Assembly (NCBI GenBank): GCA_013349615.1
Contig: DUZJ01000030.1
Location: 1-36,721 of the forward strand
Source: Planctomycetota bacterium
GTDB lineage: Bacteria; Planctomycetota; Phycisphaerae; Sedimentisphaerales; Anaerobacaceae
Reading direction: 5' to 3'
DNA: 36,721 nt
The notes under the pieces are model-generated. The model was not told the DNA's origin and ran no database searches. It saw only the letters and a program-made list of their open reading frames with translations. Positions within the stretch are counted from its first letter, which is position 1; the number at the start of each line of letters is the position of its first letter. Of the stretch, positions 23,501 through 30,135 are shown piece by piece. The position numbers were made by a program, and so were the translations under genes.

Positions 23501-24100
23501 CCGATAGGTGTTCCTTGTTCTTCACTTAACTGCCCTGTCTGTGGTTCCCGTCTGGTCAATGCAGAACCCGGAGGAACAACCGGTGGTATTGCAATGACAA
23601 CAGCAGCCGCAACAACCATTGCTCAATCCAGCATGGTTCAGGTATCAGCAAATTCACGAAAGGTGGTTATTCCCTCTACAGGAAGAAGCCTGAAATCGGA
23701 TATTGCACAACTGCTCGATGATGCCCGTTATTTCCTGATGTTTGGCCTGGGAACGTATGGCGTCGTGCCCAACCCGTATTACAGAGACAAAAGGGCAACC
23801 GGTGCTGAAATTGGCCAATTCATAGTTTCTGAAGGCGGTGCCGTTGTTATTTGTAACAACCTAAGTGCAAGTGCTCTCAAATCACTCAAGGACCTCAAAG
23901 TCAAGGTTTATACAGGTTTTGTCGGTACGGTCCAGCAGGCTGTCGAGATATATTCTGACGGCAGGATTAAGGACTCATCAACAGGGCTTGTTCTCGATGA
24001 CAATGAAGAAGAACATAGTGGTGGTGGCGGACCACCTTCATCAAAGGATAAGGACAAGAGGAAAGACAAGGATGAAAAGGACGAAGCGGAGATATTTTAG
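20555..24100 (+). CDS. Giant double-PDZ protein with two NifX-like domains and four Cys-His modules
   Basis: 1181 residues from ATG 20555 after AAAGGAA. In order: membrane anchor (about 35-55); PDZ1 (about 90-175, SPADMAGLGRGDVIISMNG); PDZ2 (about 200-300, WGISVSPLTDEV; GLEVGDVIESIN); a NifX/NafY-like domain (about 321-417, GITVAQMLLQQRIDAVIAGG); four Cys-His modules starting at C485, C601, C785 and C971, pattern CxCPxC...VTHP....C....CPxCG; twelve GGIQT/GGMQT repeats (639-698); four GGKPDDVPPVQQAFY repeats; and a second NifX-like domain (about 1037-1135, TGAEIGQFIVSEGGAVVI). Module 2 lacks the second Cys pair member (CPLDG); module 3 contains CPMCH. The modules could be zinc ribbons or altered magnetochromes. 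It is MamE/MamP-like in placement and topology but without a protease. The function is probably metal handling in the lumen (inference). Confidence 0.85.
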   Translation: MIWKKDKRKKTITDDMTAREKEQVLEYKKCVLRRWAIVTGLLALAAMGCLGMTLLDRVLKGAPGGGLEINYNKVDEKLAWLGSEIRDLDTTISNALHLTSTDGVLVNNVTPGSPADMAGLGRGDVIISMNGTQIADSFQIQDQIRSRAPGDTVKLVVDTASGGKRNVYVTLGAKPDETSATNANIKKAAGAPDATVSPVMQTPWGISVSPLTDEVRKQFNIPTTEQGVVIVAVVQKGLADSQGLEVGDVIESINQIPTPNLQTLYQALQDDENILMDVYSPNDAKRFFVTLPDEGGSPPQVVLMSFDVEAAKTNRIIVPSDSARLDGTVYYRFASAPYFILYDFNANRATVIANPYAAQVRGMGITVAQMLLQQRIDAVIAGGIGPQSFDTFYLAKIKVHGPVTGFVRTAITNYQLGKLPELKEANLGGYGNSSAATIPTGGSPWTEEDDESGGLDGKPQTIPSMGKPIELTAQGDARASRPETCVCPSCGAEVTHPANTSCADMVCPICGSQLMTASPGTDSITGTDITSQLPATQIPTQLRPIGMTAGGTVQIASPPSRITAIPVANNLWALSNQPGNIPPAVTGVQQTPATTSQVSVCICPLDGTTVTHPVGVPCSALQCPVCGGRMISGANAAAGGIQTGGIQTGGIQIGGIQTGGMQTGGMQTGGIQTGGMQTGGMQTGGIQTGGIQTGGIQTGGKPDDVPPVQQAFYLVPVSSTPAPMGQIQQSTNQLQQVVLVPISGGPPADGAGVGPSDAGPAVDGQSQGGGQASTGAAQSGRSTECICPMCHTTVTHPIGVPCTQLNCPVCGSRLVNAQPGGTTGGAAMQTGGSPMTATSAMQTSGKPDDMPPIQQAFYILPVGGKPDDVPPVQQAFYMLPVGGKPDDVPPVQQAFYLVPVSSIPGNVPPLGQTQQSTTQGQKVSFVPVAGGPPADGAGVGPSDAGPAVDGQSQGGGQASSGAAQSGRSTLCICPMCNVTVTHPIGVPCSSLNCPVCGSRLVNAEPGGTTGGIAMTTAAATTIAQSSMVQVSANSRKVVIPSTGRSLKSDIAQLLDDARYFLMFGLGTYGVVPNPYYRDKRATGAEIGQFIVSEGGAVVICNNLSASALKSLKDLKVKVYTGFVGTVQQAVEIYSDGRIKDSSTGLVLDDNEEEHSGGGGPPSSKDKDKRKDKDEKDEAEIF
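22469..22648 (+). repeat. Twelve 15-bp coding repeats (GGIQT/GGMQT)
   Basis: Perfect 15-bp periodicity of units such as GGCGGAATCCAAACC, encoding twelve GGxQT pentapeptides within the giant PDZ protein. Synonymous changes between units are few, so the array is recent or maintained by slippage. It also creates long spurious antisense frames. Confidence 0.93.
22649..23254 (+). repeat. KPDDVPPVQQAFY 57-bp repeats, one single and three tandem
   Basis: A 19-residue unit beginning GGKPDDVPPVQQAFY and ending in LVPV or LPV. One copy lies at 22649-22705 and three are in tandem at 23084-23254. Each is a proline/aromatic linker preceding a Cys-His module. The part between belongs to other domains. Confidence 0.88.
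22784..23597 (+). repeat. Near-identical 255-bp direct repeats inside the giant PDZ gene
   Basis: The block at 22784-23038 recurs at 23342-23597, offset by 558 bp (186 codons). Each encodes GPPADGAGVGPSDAGPAVDG, a Gly/Ser linker and a complete Cys-His module followed by EPGGTTGG or QPGGTTGG. The near identity shows a recent internal duplication that added a module. Confidence 0.88.
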
Positions 24101-25017
24101 TGGCTGAAAGCAAACTCGAAAAACTCAGGAAAACAAAGAAACACTCGCCGATTAATGTGGTCATGGTCACATTAGTTATCGGATTCATTGTTCTCATAGT
24201 GTGCCAGCTGCTTTTTTTCGGCTTCGAGATGCAGCAAAGAACCCGAACATCCGGCACCATCCAGGACGGCTCTTCCGGGACCGGCAGCGGTGACATTACG
24301 CTTACGGCCTCCGATGATATAATGCTCGTTGCATGTTCCGATGACGACATTACAGACGCGGTATCAGCGGTAAGGCGAGCAATTGTAAATATAGATGTAG
24401 CTGGAGCCGACGTCGGTTCTGCCAACAGAAAAGGCGGACCTGCTCTGAATTTTGATATACCGTCAACCGCTGCCCTGCAAACAGACGAAGAAACTCTCGG
24501 CTCGGGCATTATTATTGACGCTCGCGGGTATATTCTTACCTGCTATCACTTAATCAAAGATTACGCAACCGTCAACGTAACTGTTTTCAGTTCCGTTCGC
24601 CAGATATACAAGGCAAATGTAGTCGATGTAGATATCGCCAATGACCTTGCGGTACTGAAGATAGAAACAGAGAGACCCTTGCCTGTAGCTAAACTGGCCA
24701 ACTCAGATATGGTCAAAATAACAGACATAGTTCTGGCAATAGGTTCGCCTTTTGGCTTCGAGCACACTGTTACCTGCGGCATTATCAGCGATAACAAGCG
24801 AAGTATCGTTATTGGTAATACTGTCTATGAAGATATGTTCCAAACCGATGCTGCTGTAAACCGTGGCAGCGCCGGCGGTGCTTTGATAAATAGTGAGGGC
24901 CGGGTGGTTGGTGTCAATACCGCTATCGCGTCTCCATCGGGATATTTTTCAGGTGTCAGTTTTGCTATACCAATAAACAAAGCCAGGCCGTTGTTGCTAA
25001 AGGCAATCGAAGGCTGA
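24100..25017 (+). CDS. mamO: MamO-like HtrA pseudoprotease (catalytic Ser replaced by Ala)
   Basis: 305 residues from GTG 24100, which overlaps the last base of the preceding stop, so translation is coupled. The membrane anchor is about residues 24-46. The trypsin-like domain keeps His (ILTCYHLIKDY) and Asp (ANDLAVLKIE), but the GNSGG of HtrA proteases is GSAGG here (AVNRGSAGGALIN), so the nucleophile is lost. Other landmarks match the active paralogue at 14352: CSDDDITDAVSAVRRAIVNI, LAIGSPFGFEHTVTCGIISD, GVSFAIPINKARPL. MamO of Magnetospirillum is likewise a degenerate protease needed for MamE activation and metal binding (known), so I use that name for function. The substituted residue is read directly from GCC at the Ser codon. 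Confidence 0.85.
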   Translation: MAESKLEKLRKTKKHSPINVVMVTLVIGFIVLIVCQLLFFGFEMQQRTRTSGTIQDGSSGTGSGDITLTASDDIMLVACSDDDITDAVSAVRRAIVNIDVAGADVGSANRKGGPALNFDIPSTAALQTDEETLGSGIIIDARGYILTCYHLIKDYATVNVTVFSSVRQIYKANVVDVDIANDLAVLKIETERPLPVAKLANSDMVKITDIVLAIGSPFGFEHTVTCGIISDNKRSIVIGNTVYEDMFQTDAAVNRGSAGGALINSEGRVVGVNTAIASPSGYFSGVSFAIPINKARPLLLKAIEG

Positions 25018-25028
25018 AGTTGAAGTCT

Positions 25029-26216
25029 ATGAAAAAGTTTACTCATTGGATAGCGGCGAAAGCCATTAAAGAACACCAGAACGTGAATGATCTGAAGGTC
25101 AGGGCTCGCTATGGGGCACTTGAAGGCTGGGCAAGTATTGTTATTAACCTGCTGCTGTTTGTCGTCAAGATAGTCCTTGGCCTTTCGGTAAGAAGTGTGT
25201 CTTTGATTGCTGACGCTGTTCATACATTAGCCGATTCCGGTACTTCAGCGGTAGTTATAATCGGATTCAAAATAGCACGAAAGCCGTCGGACAAAGAACA
25301 CCCGTTCGGCCATGGCAGAATGGAATCGATAGCAGCCCTGGTTGTATCCGTCTTACTCTTTATGGCGGGCGTGGAGGTGGTGGAAAAGTCGATTCATGCC
25401 ATTGTCAAACCGCATAGCTCTACAGCTCCGACCAGTGTAATCTTAGTAATCCTTGCAACTATAGTGATAAAGGAACTGATGTCACGGTTTTCCTATCAGC
25501 TCGGAGAGATTATTGATTCGCAGGCCCTTAAAGCAGACGCCCTTCATCATCGAAGCGATGTAATCGCTACCGCCCTGGTAGTCGTTGCTCTTATCGCAGC
25601 GCGATTTGGCTATAATAACATTGATGGTGTAATGGGCGTCGGTGTTTCTCTGATTATTTTCTATTCAGCCTTCTCGATTGCCAAAGAAGCTGTTAATCCG
25701 TTGTTGGGCGAGGCCCCGTCGAGAGAGACAATTAAAGAGATAGAAAATCTTGCCTTAGCTTACGAAGGTGTTTCAGGAGTTCATGACGTAATTTTTCACA
25801 AATACGGCCAGACAAGCGTAATCTCATTGCATATAGAAGTATCAGATAATGATTCTGCTTCCAATCTTCATGCTCTTGCAGAGCAAGTGGAAGATACAAT
25901 CACTGAGAAGATTCCCGGTATGGCGATTGTCCATGTTGACCCAATAAATAAGGAGCATCCTCAGTATGAGGCAATCAGCCAGGCTATAAAAGAGATTATC
26001 TATGGAGACAGAAGGACAAACTCATTTCATGATTTAAGAATCGTCGGCTGCGATGCGAATAGATGCAACGTGATCTTTGATATAGTGTTAGAACAAGACG
26101 CCGACGAACAGGAGACTTACGACATTATTCGCTCTATAACCGAGAAATTCAAAACGAAGTTCCCTGAAATGAAGACAGTTATTAAAGCCGAACCAAAATA
26201 CGCTTACAGTTTATAG
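25029..26216 (+). CDS. Canonical cation diffusion facilitator with extended C-terminus (MamM/MamV-like)
   Basis: 395 residues from ATG 25029 (TTG 25020 is an alternative). The full CDF metal site is present: TM2 ADAVHTLAD, followed by HPFGHGRMES, and TM5 ADALHHRSD. The length exceeds the usual 300 because a second domain follows the cytoplasmic domain (from about residue 300: EAISQAIKEIIYGD ... CNVIFDIVLEQDADEQETYD), possibly a duplicated metal-sensing CTD. It would move divalent metal from cytoplasm to periplasm or vesicle in exchange for protons. The classical HHRSD site points to Zn/Fe/Mn-type CDFs rather than MamB. It could be the functional MamM, since the CDF in the mamM slot has no metal site. 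Confidence 0.9.
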   Translation: MKKFTHWIAAKAIKEHQNVNDLKVRARYGALEGWASIVINLLLFVVKIVLGLSVRSVSLIADAVHTLADSGTSAVVIIGFKIARKPSDKEHPFGHGRMESIAALVVSVLLFMAGVEVVEKSIHAIVKPHSSTAPTSVILVILATIVIKELMSRFSYQLGEIIDSQALKADALHHRSDVIATALVVVALIAARFGYNNIDGVMGVGVSLIIFYSAFSIAKEAVNPLLGEAPSRETIKEIENLALAYEGVSGVHDVIFHKYGQTSVISLHIEVSDNDSASNLHALAEQVEDTITEKIPGMAIVHVDPINKEHPQYEAISQAIKEIIYGDRRTNSFHDLRIVGCDANRCNVIFDIVLEQDADEQETYDIIRSITEKFKTKFPEMKTVIKAEPKYAYSL

Positions 26217-26232
26217 TTTTTGTGTGCAGATT

Positions 26233-27057
26233 ATGGAAATAAGCGAATACGAAACAATTAGTTTAAAAAAAGCAAGAAAATGGGAAAAGGAAAAACATAA
26301 GGGCCTTCATAAGAAAGTTCTCGATGCCACTTCCAGGCCGGTTGATTATGTGATTGGCAAGATTGGCCCTAAAAAGCTTAAGAAATTTGAAAATGCTGTC
26401 GAGAAAACCATTAAGAATTTACTGTCCGCATCAACCTATACAGTCAATCCCGAAGAGCTGATAAAAAGGGCCCATGCTCACGGCGTGATGATAAAAGACC
26501 TGTCGGAACTAAGAAAGTGTGATTTGGGATTGTTAGACGATTGTAACCGCAAACATATAAAATTCCACGAGAGGGCAAGTGCTATACAAGGAGCGGTAGG
26601 CGGACTTGGGGGCATAGTTGTAGCAACGGTGGATCTAACAACACTTTTGGTCCAGGATTTTCATATGATTCAGGAAATCGCGTTTTGCTATGGTTACGAC
26701 CCCAATGACATTATCGAAAAAGAGATAATACTGAGGATAATCGAAATCGGCGTTGGCGGCTCAGAGATAAAGTTCAAGGCCTTAAAAGAAATCGCTTCCT
26801 TAAAGAAAATCAAGAGCAAATCGGGCAAACGAACGACGGCTAAAAAAGGCGTTTCGGTCCTGGGCTCAAAAGCTCTGGAAGAATACATCGAACACCTGAC
26901 CGCAGCTTTGATCGTTCGATTGATACCGCGTGCTTTGCCTATAGTATCAATGGCGGTAAGTGCCCATTCGAATCACGAAATTATAGAACACTCAGGACAG
27001 GCGGCTTTTATGGTTTACAGGAAAAGATTCATTGAAAGGAAAAAGAAAATACCGTGA
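26233..27057 (+). CDS. EcsC-family protein
   Basis: 274 residues from ATG 26233 (GTG 26224 is possible). The N-terminal charged region (KKARKWEKEKHKGLHKKVLD) is followed by an EcsC domain with LGLLDDCNRKHIKFHERASA, GGLGGIVVATVDLTTLLVQD and EIAFCYGYDPNDIIEKE, then hydrophobic helices and SNHEIIEHSGQAAFMVYRKR. EcsC-family proteins are poorly characterised; B. subtilis EcsC is encoded with an ABC transporter. It starts MEISEY, close to the MEISDY of the following MamC-like protein. A membrane-remodelling or vesicle-associated role is inference from location only. Confidence 0.85.
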   Translation: MEISEYETISLKKARKWEKEKHKGLHKKVLDATSRPVDYVIGKIGPKKLKKFENAVEKTIKNLLSASTYTVNPEELIKRAHAHGVMIKDLSELRKCDLGLLDDCNRKHIKFHERASAIQGAVGGLGGIVVATVDLTTLLVQDFHMIQEIAFCYGYDPNDIIEKEIILRIIEIGVGGSEIKFKALKEIASLKKIKSKSGKRTTAKKGVSVLGSKALEEYIEHLTAALIVRLIPRALPIVSMAVSAHSNHEIIEHSGQAAFMVYRKRFIERKKKIP

Positions 27058-27108
27058 ACAACGGTATGACGATATAATAAATAGAATAAATAAAAAGGGG
27101 TATCAGCA

Positions 27109-27528
27109 ATGGAAATAAGTGATTATTACTGTCCGACAACCGTAACAAGTACGCTTGGTTATACCATGGGGCGGGCCGCAGGTGCTGCAAGGGTAGTAAC
27201 GGTCGAAGCCCTCAATCCTGTTAAAGCCGGTGCCGCCGTGGCTGTTGTGTGGGGAGGCATAGCCGCTCTGCTAAATACCAGAAAATATAAGCAGGGCAGG
27301 ATGACAAAACGGGACGCTGTTCTTGATACAGGAGGCGAAGCGATAGGCTTGGGACTGGCTGCCGGCCTTGGGTTATTGGTAAGTGATGCTGCAAGGGCCT
27401 CGGCTCTGATTGTCTCTACCTCTTCGCTTATTCCGTTTACCGTAGGTGTCGCCGTAACAGCAGGCTCGAAGGTAATATGGGATTGCAGCACAAAGAAACA
27501 TCTCAAATGTCAAGCAAAACCAGTGTAA
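27109..27528 (+). CDS. MamC/Mms13-like magnetosome membrane protein
   Basis: 139 residues; AAAAAGGGGTATCAGCA precedes ATG 27109. Two membrane helices flank a short charged loop. The stretch GGIAALLNTRKYKQGRMTKR then DAVLDTGGEAIGLGLA aligns by eye with Magnetospirillum MamC (GGAAALAKNVRLLKEKRIT, then EAAIDTGKETVGAGLA, from memory). The acidic pair E-x3-D in the MamC loop, reported to contact magnetite (Glu66/Asp70), appears here as D-x3-D. The second helix (FTVGVAVTAGSKVIWD) also resembles MamC (AGVAAKYAWD). MamC controls crystal size. MamC has mainly been reported from Proteobacteria, so a homologue here would be notable. The alternative is convergent small two-TM architecture. Confidence 0.65.
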   Translation: MEISDYYCPTTVTSTLGYTMGRAAGAARVVTVEALNPVKAGAAVAVVWGGIAALLNTRKYKQGRMTKRDAVLDTGGEAIGLGLAAGLGLLVSDAARASALIVSTSSLIPFTVGVAVTAGSKVIWDCSTKKHLKCQAKPV

Positions 27529-27756
27529 ATAAAATGTGTATCTTCTACCATAACCTCAATTAGGTGAGGCTTTGTAAAATTCCGCATCCCGTTATACGGT
27601 TTACTTTCCAATCTCATTTGCGATTTCCAGTAAGATTATAATTAGCTTTTGTAAATTAGCTCTCAACAATAGCTATATGTCGAAGATGCTTCTGTTCGTA
27701 GGCGCAGATAACATAAACAAGTATGATTCAAAATAAACCATCGAGGTGATTAGGCT
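27529..27756. other. Intergenic stretch without a gene
   Basis: 228 bp with no ORF, hairpin or T-run that I can support. It ends with the ribosome binding site (GAGGTGAT) of the gene at 27757. A promoter could lie here, since it is one of the longer gaps in the cluster, but I see no clear -35/-10 pair. Confidence 0.4.
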
Positions 27757-28975
27757 GTGGAAGAGAAAAAAACAAAAGGCAAACTAAGTGTTCTATGGGC
27801 CTTTCTATTCGGCATAATACTTATGTTAGGTGTGTATATCCTGTTTGAATCTGCGCCGAACAGGCTAAGGTCAGGCTCTACGGACAGCGCTACGGATACA
27901 ACAACCAACGTTGTAAAGATGGCCAATATTATACAAACCGCTGCGGTCGAAGATGTCTCTGTTCGGCCTTCTGTCTTTTTTGGAGTAGAGGTCCTTTCAG
28001 TCAATTCCATTATTGCCGAGCAGTTGTCACTGCCGGGTGAGCGAGGTGTTCTTGTAAACGGCGTTGTTGATGGCTCTCCCGCTCAAAAGGCCGAGCTTCG
28101 AAGAGGCGATTGCTTGATCTCTTTGGGCGGTAAAACAATAGAAGATATTGAGGGCTTCAGACAGCTCTTAGCAGCATACAGTCCCGGCGACAATGTCAGA
28201 ATTGCTTACATAAGAAACGCCCAAGGACACGGTGTATGCCCAGCTTGTCGCAATTGCTGCTCCTTCGACAGCCCAGGATGCCGGCCCGGCGGGTAAGGAC
28301 TGGGGTGTATCGCTCTCAGATATCAGCGCGAGTTTGCGGAAGTCGCTTAATATCGGCGCTGATATAGACGGGGTCGCGATTCTGTCAGTAACCCCAGGCG
28401 GTGCAGCGGACGAAGCGGGTTTGCGACCGACAGATGTGGTCACAGGCATTGACCAGACTCCGGTATCAAGTATGAATGATTTTTTCAGAGCACTGTCGAG
28501 CGACAATGATAATATCGCTCTTCTGGATGTTTACAGCGCCGGCTCAGTACGTTATGTACCGCTGGATTCATCGGGTATTATAGAAGCCGCTGAACAAACG
28601 CAAACACAGACAACCCTGCGGCAGAAAATATTCTCAATATTCACGGGCGGGATGCCATTTGCTGATGACGACGAGGAAGGGCCGAAGGGTGGCAAATTAG
28701 CGCAAGATGATGTCCAGCTTACAACAGGGGATAATCCCGCTTTCAACAGGCCCTCAACAGTTCCTGGAGATGAAAATACCGGTGGAACATCAGATTGGAC
28801 GCCTGGGACACCAGGCGGTACCGGCAGCACTACGGGTATGAACAGGCCTTCGGAAGTGCCGCCGCAGTTAAGCTCAACCAGTGATACTGTATTATTCGTA
28901 GGACTGTTGGTACTTTTGATTCTCTACCTTGCCTACAGGGAATACAACAGGCCGCCGGAGGTTAAAAACGGATGA
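27757..28975 (+). pseudogene. Frameshifted double-PDZ membrane protein (MamE/MamP-like)
   Basis: It starts at GTG 27757 after GAGGTGAT. The first frame (to a stop at 28294-28296) gives a membrane anchor (about residues 13-33) and PDZ1 (FFGVEVLSVNSIIAEQLSLP; SPAQKAELRRGDCLISLGG). The homologous reading continues in the other frame from about 28226: DTVYAQLVAIAAP, PDZ2 (WGVSLSDISASLRKSLNI; GGAADEAGLRPTDVVTGID), a Ser/Gly/Pro linker and a C-terminal membrane helix near 28890-28950. Paralogues read IRDGQKDTAYA where this has IRNAQ then DTVYA, which fits loss of 2 nt from an A-run near 28222-28226. It may be a real mutation, a sequencing or assembly error, or programmed frameshifting. The stop overlaps the next start (ATGA), which argues the second half is still translated. 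Confidence 0.85.
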
Positions 28976-29895
28976 CAGATGACAGTGGGCGGGCGACAGA
29001 AGAGAGAAAAAACTTATTAAAGCGGATACTCATCGCCTTACTCATAAGGCCGCCAATCATCCTGATACTTCTTCCTCTGTGTTTGTTTTTATTAAGTCGC
29101 GGAGAAACGCAAGAGTCAACCGTTGAGGAAAGGTTCGGATTGTCTTCATCGATAAAATCACCTTATAAAGACATAATAAAAGGCACTTATGTTTATTCGT
29201 TTGCTTTTTGCGGTGACCCGCATCTGTATGCAAAAGGAGACGGCTGCTTTGATGACCTTGACAGGGCAATCAAACAAAAGCAAATAAGATTTGTTATATT
29301 CGGCGGAGACCTGACATACCTTGGTGAAGAAGCTGAATATAGTAATTTTATCGAACACATTAACGCACTGACGTCACCTTCGTACCCTACATTGGGAAAT
29401 CACGACATCTATAATAGTGGCTGGTCGTATTACTGGAGGTATCTGGGGCCGTCAGCGTATTCCTTCAAAGGCGGCAATGCAAAATTTGTTGTAATCGATT
29501 CGGCAAGCGGCGAAATAGGCGAGGCACAAATGGAATGGATTCGGGGCCAACTGCGGAACAATAAACAGCCGCTTCTTTTCGTAATAAGCCACATGCCTAT
29601 ATACGGCGACTCGTATGGTGTATACAAATTCCCCGAAACAGAAGAAAAACAACAGCTCATAGAGCTTTTTGAAAAATACGAAGTGGACTTCGTCCTGCAA
29701 GGGCATTATCACGGTTTTGTTGACATTACGAACAACGGGGTTCGCTATATTACCTCGGGCAGCTTTTCTGATGGACTTCTGGATTCAGGCATACGTCATT
29801 TCCTTTTGCTTAATGTGTACGGCCCTGAAGTCACAGTAGAGCAGGTGCCGGCTGGTGAAGATATACCGGTCCAATATATGGACGGCGAAATTTAG
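28972..29895 (+). CDS. Membrane-anchored calcineurin-like metallophosphoesterase
   Basis: 307 residues; ATG 28972 overlaps the upstream stop (ATGA). A membrane anchor at about residues 22-44 (LLIRPPIILILLPLCLFLLS) precedes a complete metallophosphoesterase domain: FCGDPHLY (about 78), VIFGGDLTYLG (about 110), TLGNHDIY (about 142), VISHMPIYGD (about 205) and LQGHYHGF (about 244). All metal-binding residues of the two-metal site are present. The catalytic domain would face the periplasm or lumen. The substrate is unknown: phosphate esters, nucleotides or lipids are all possible. Coupling to the PDZ gene and nearness to the pyrophosphatase fusion suggest a phosphate-related role in the vesicle (inference). 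Confidence 0.9.
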   Translation: MTDDSGRATEERKNLLKRILIALLIRPPIILILLPLCLFLLSRGETQESTVEERFGLSSSIKSPYKDIIKGTYVYSFAFCGDPHLYAKGDGCFDDLDRAIKQKQIRFVIFGGDLTYLGEEAEYSNFIEHINALTSPSYPTLGNHDIYNSGWSYYWRYLGPSAYSFKGGNAKFVVIDSASGEIGEAQMEWIRGQLRNNKQPLLFVISHMPIYGDSYGVYKFPETEEKQQLIELFEKYEVDFVLQGHYHGFVDITNNGVRYITSGSFSDGLLDSGIRHFLLLNVYGPEVTVEQVPAGEDIPVQYMDGEI

Positions 29896-29923
29896 CATAT
29901 TTGTTCTAAAGGAAGACTTGATA

Positions 29924-30121
29924 ATGAATAGCAGAAAGTCAGAATTTTCGGAAGCTCTAACAGATATGTCTCAATTTGCGGGTGCTTTAGTTGGAGCAGC
30001 GGTTATTGCCGGCAAAAAGGTAATACGTTGTGTTAATAATCTGACAATAGTGGAGACACATATTGCGCGGTCAACTGAACCGGTAAAGGACAACAGCGAA
30101 GTTGAGAGTAAAACGAATTAA
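29924..30121 (+). CDS. Short GALVG-motif protein
   Basis: 65 residues from ATG 29924 after AAAGGAAG; the longer frame from 29855 overlaps the metallophosphoesterase and is less likely. Residues about 14-36 read DMSQFAGALVGAAVIAGKKV, the clearest form of the motif shared with the proteins at 1478, 6015, 1843 and 6585, here almost alone: only a short charged tail follows. This is the minimal member of the group and shows the motif is a unit by itself. Function is unknown; it may be a membrane-inserted or peripheral anchor for assembly of the other motif-bearing proteins (inference). Confidence 0.75.
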   Translation: MNSRKSEFSEALTDMSQFAGALVGAAVIAGKKVIRCVNNLTIVETHIARSTEPVKDNSEVESKTN

Positions 30122-30135
30122 GAAGGACCAAGCTT

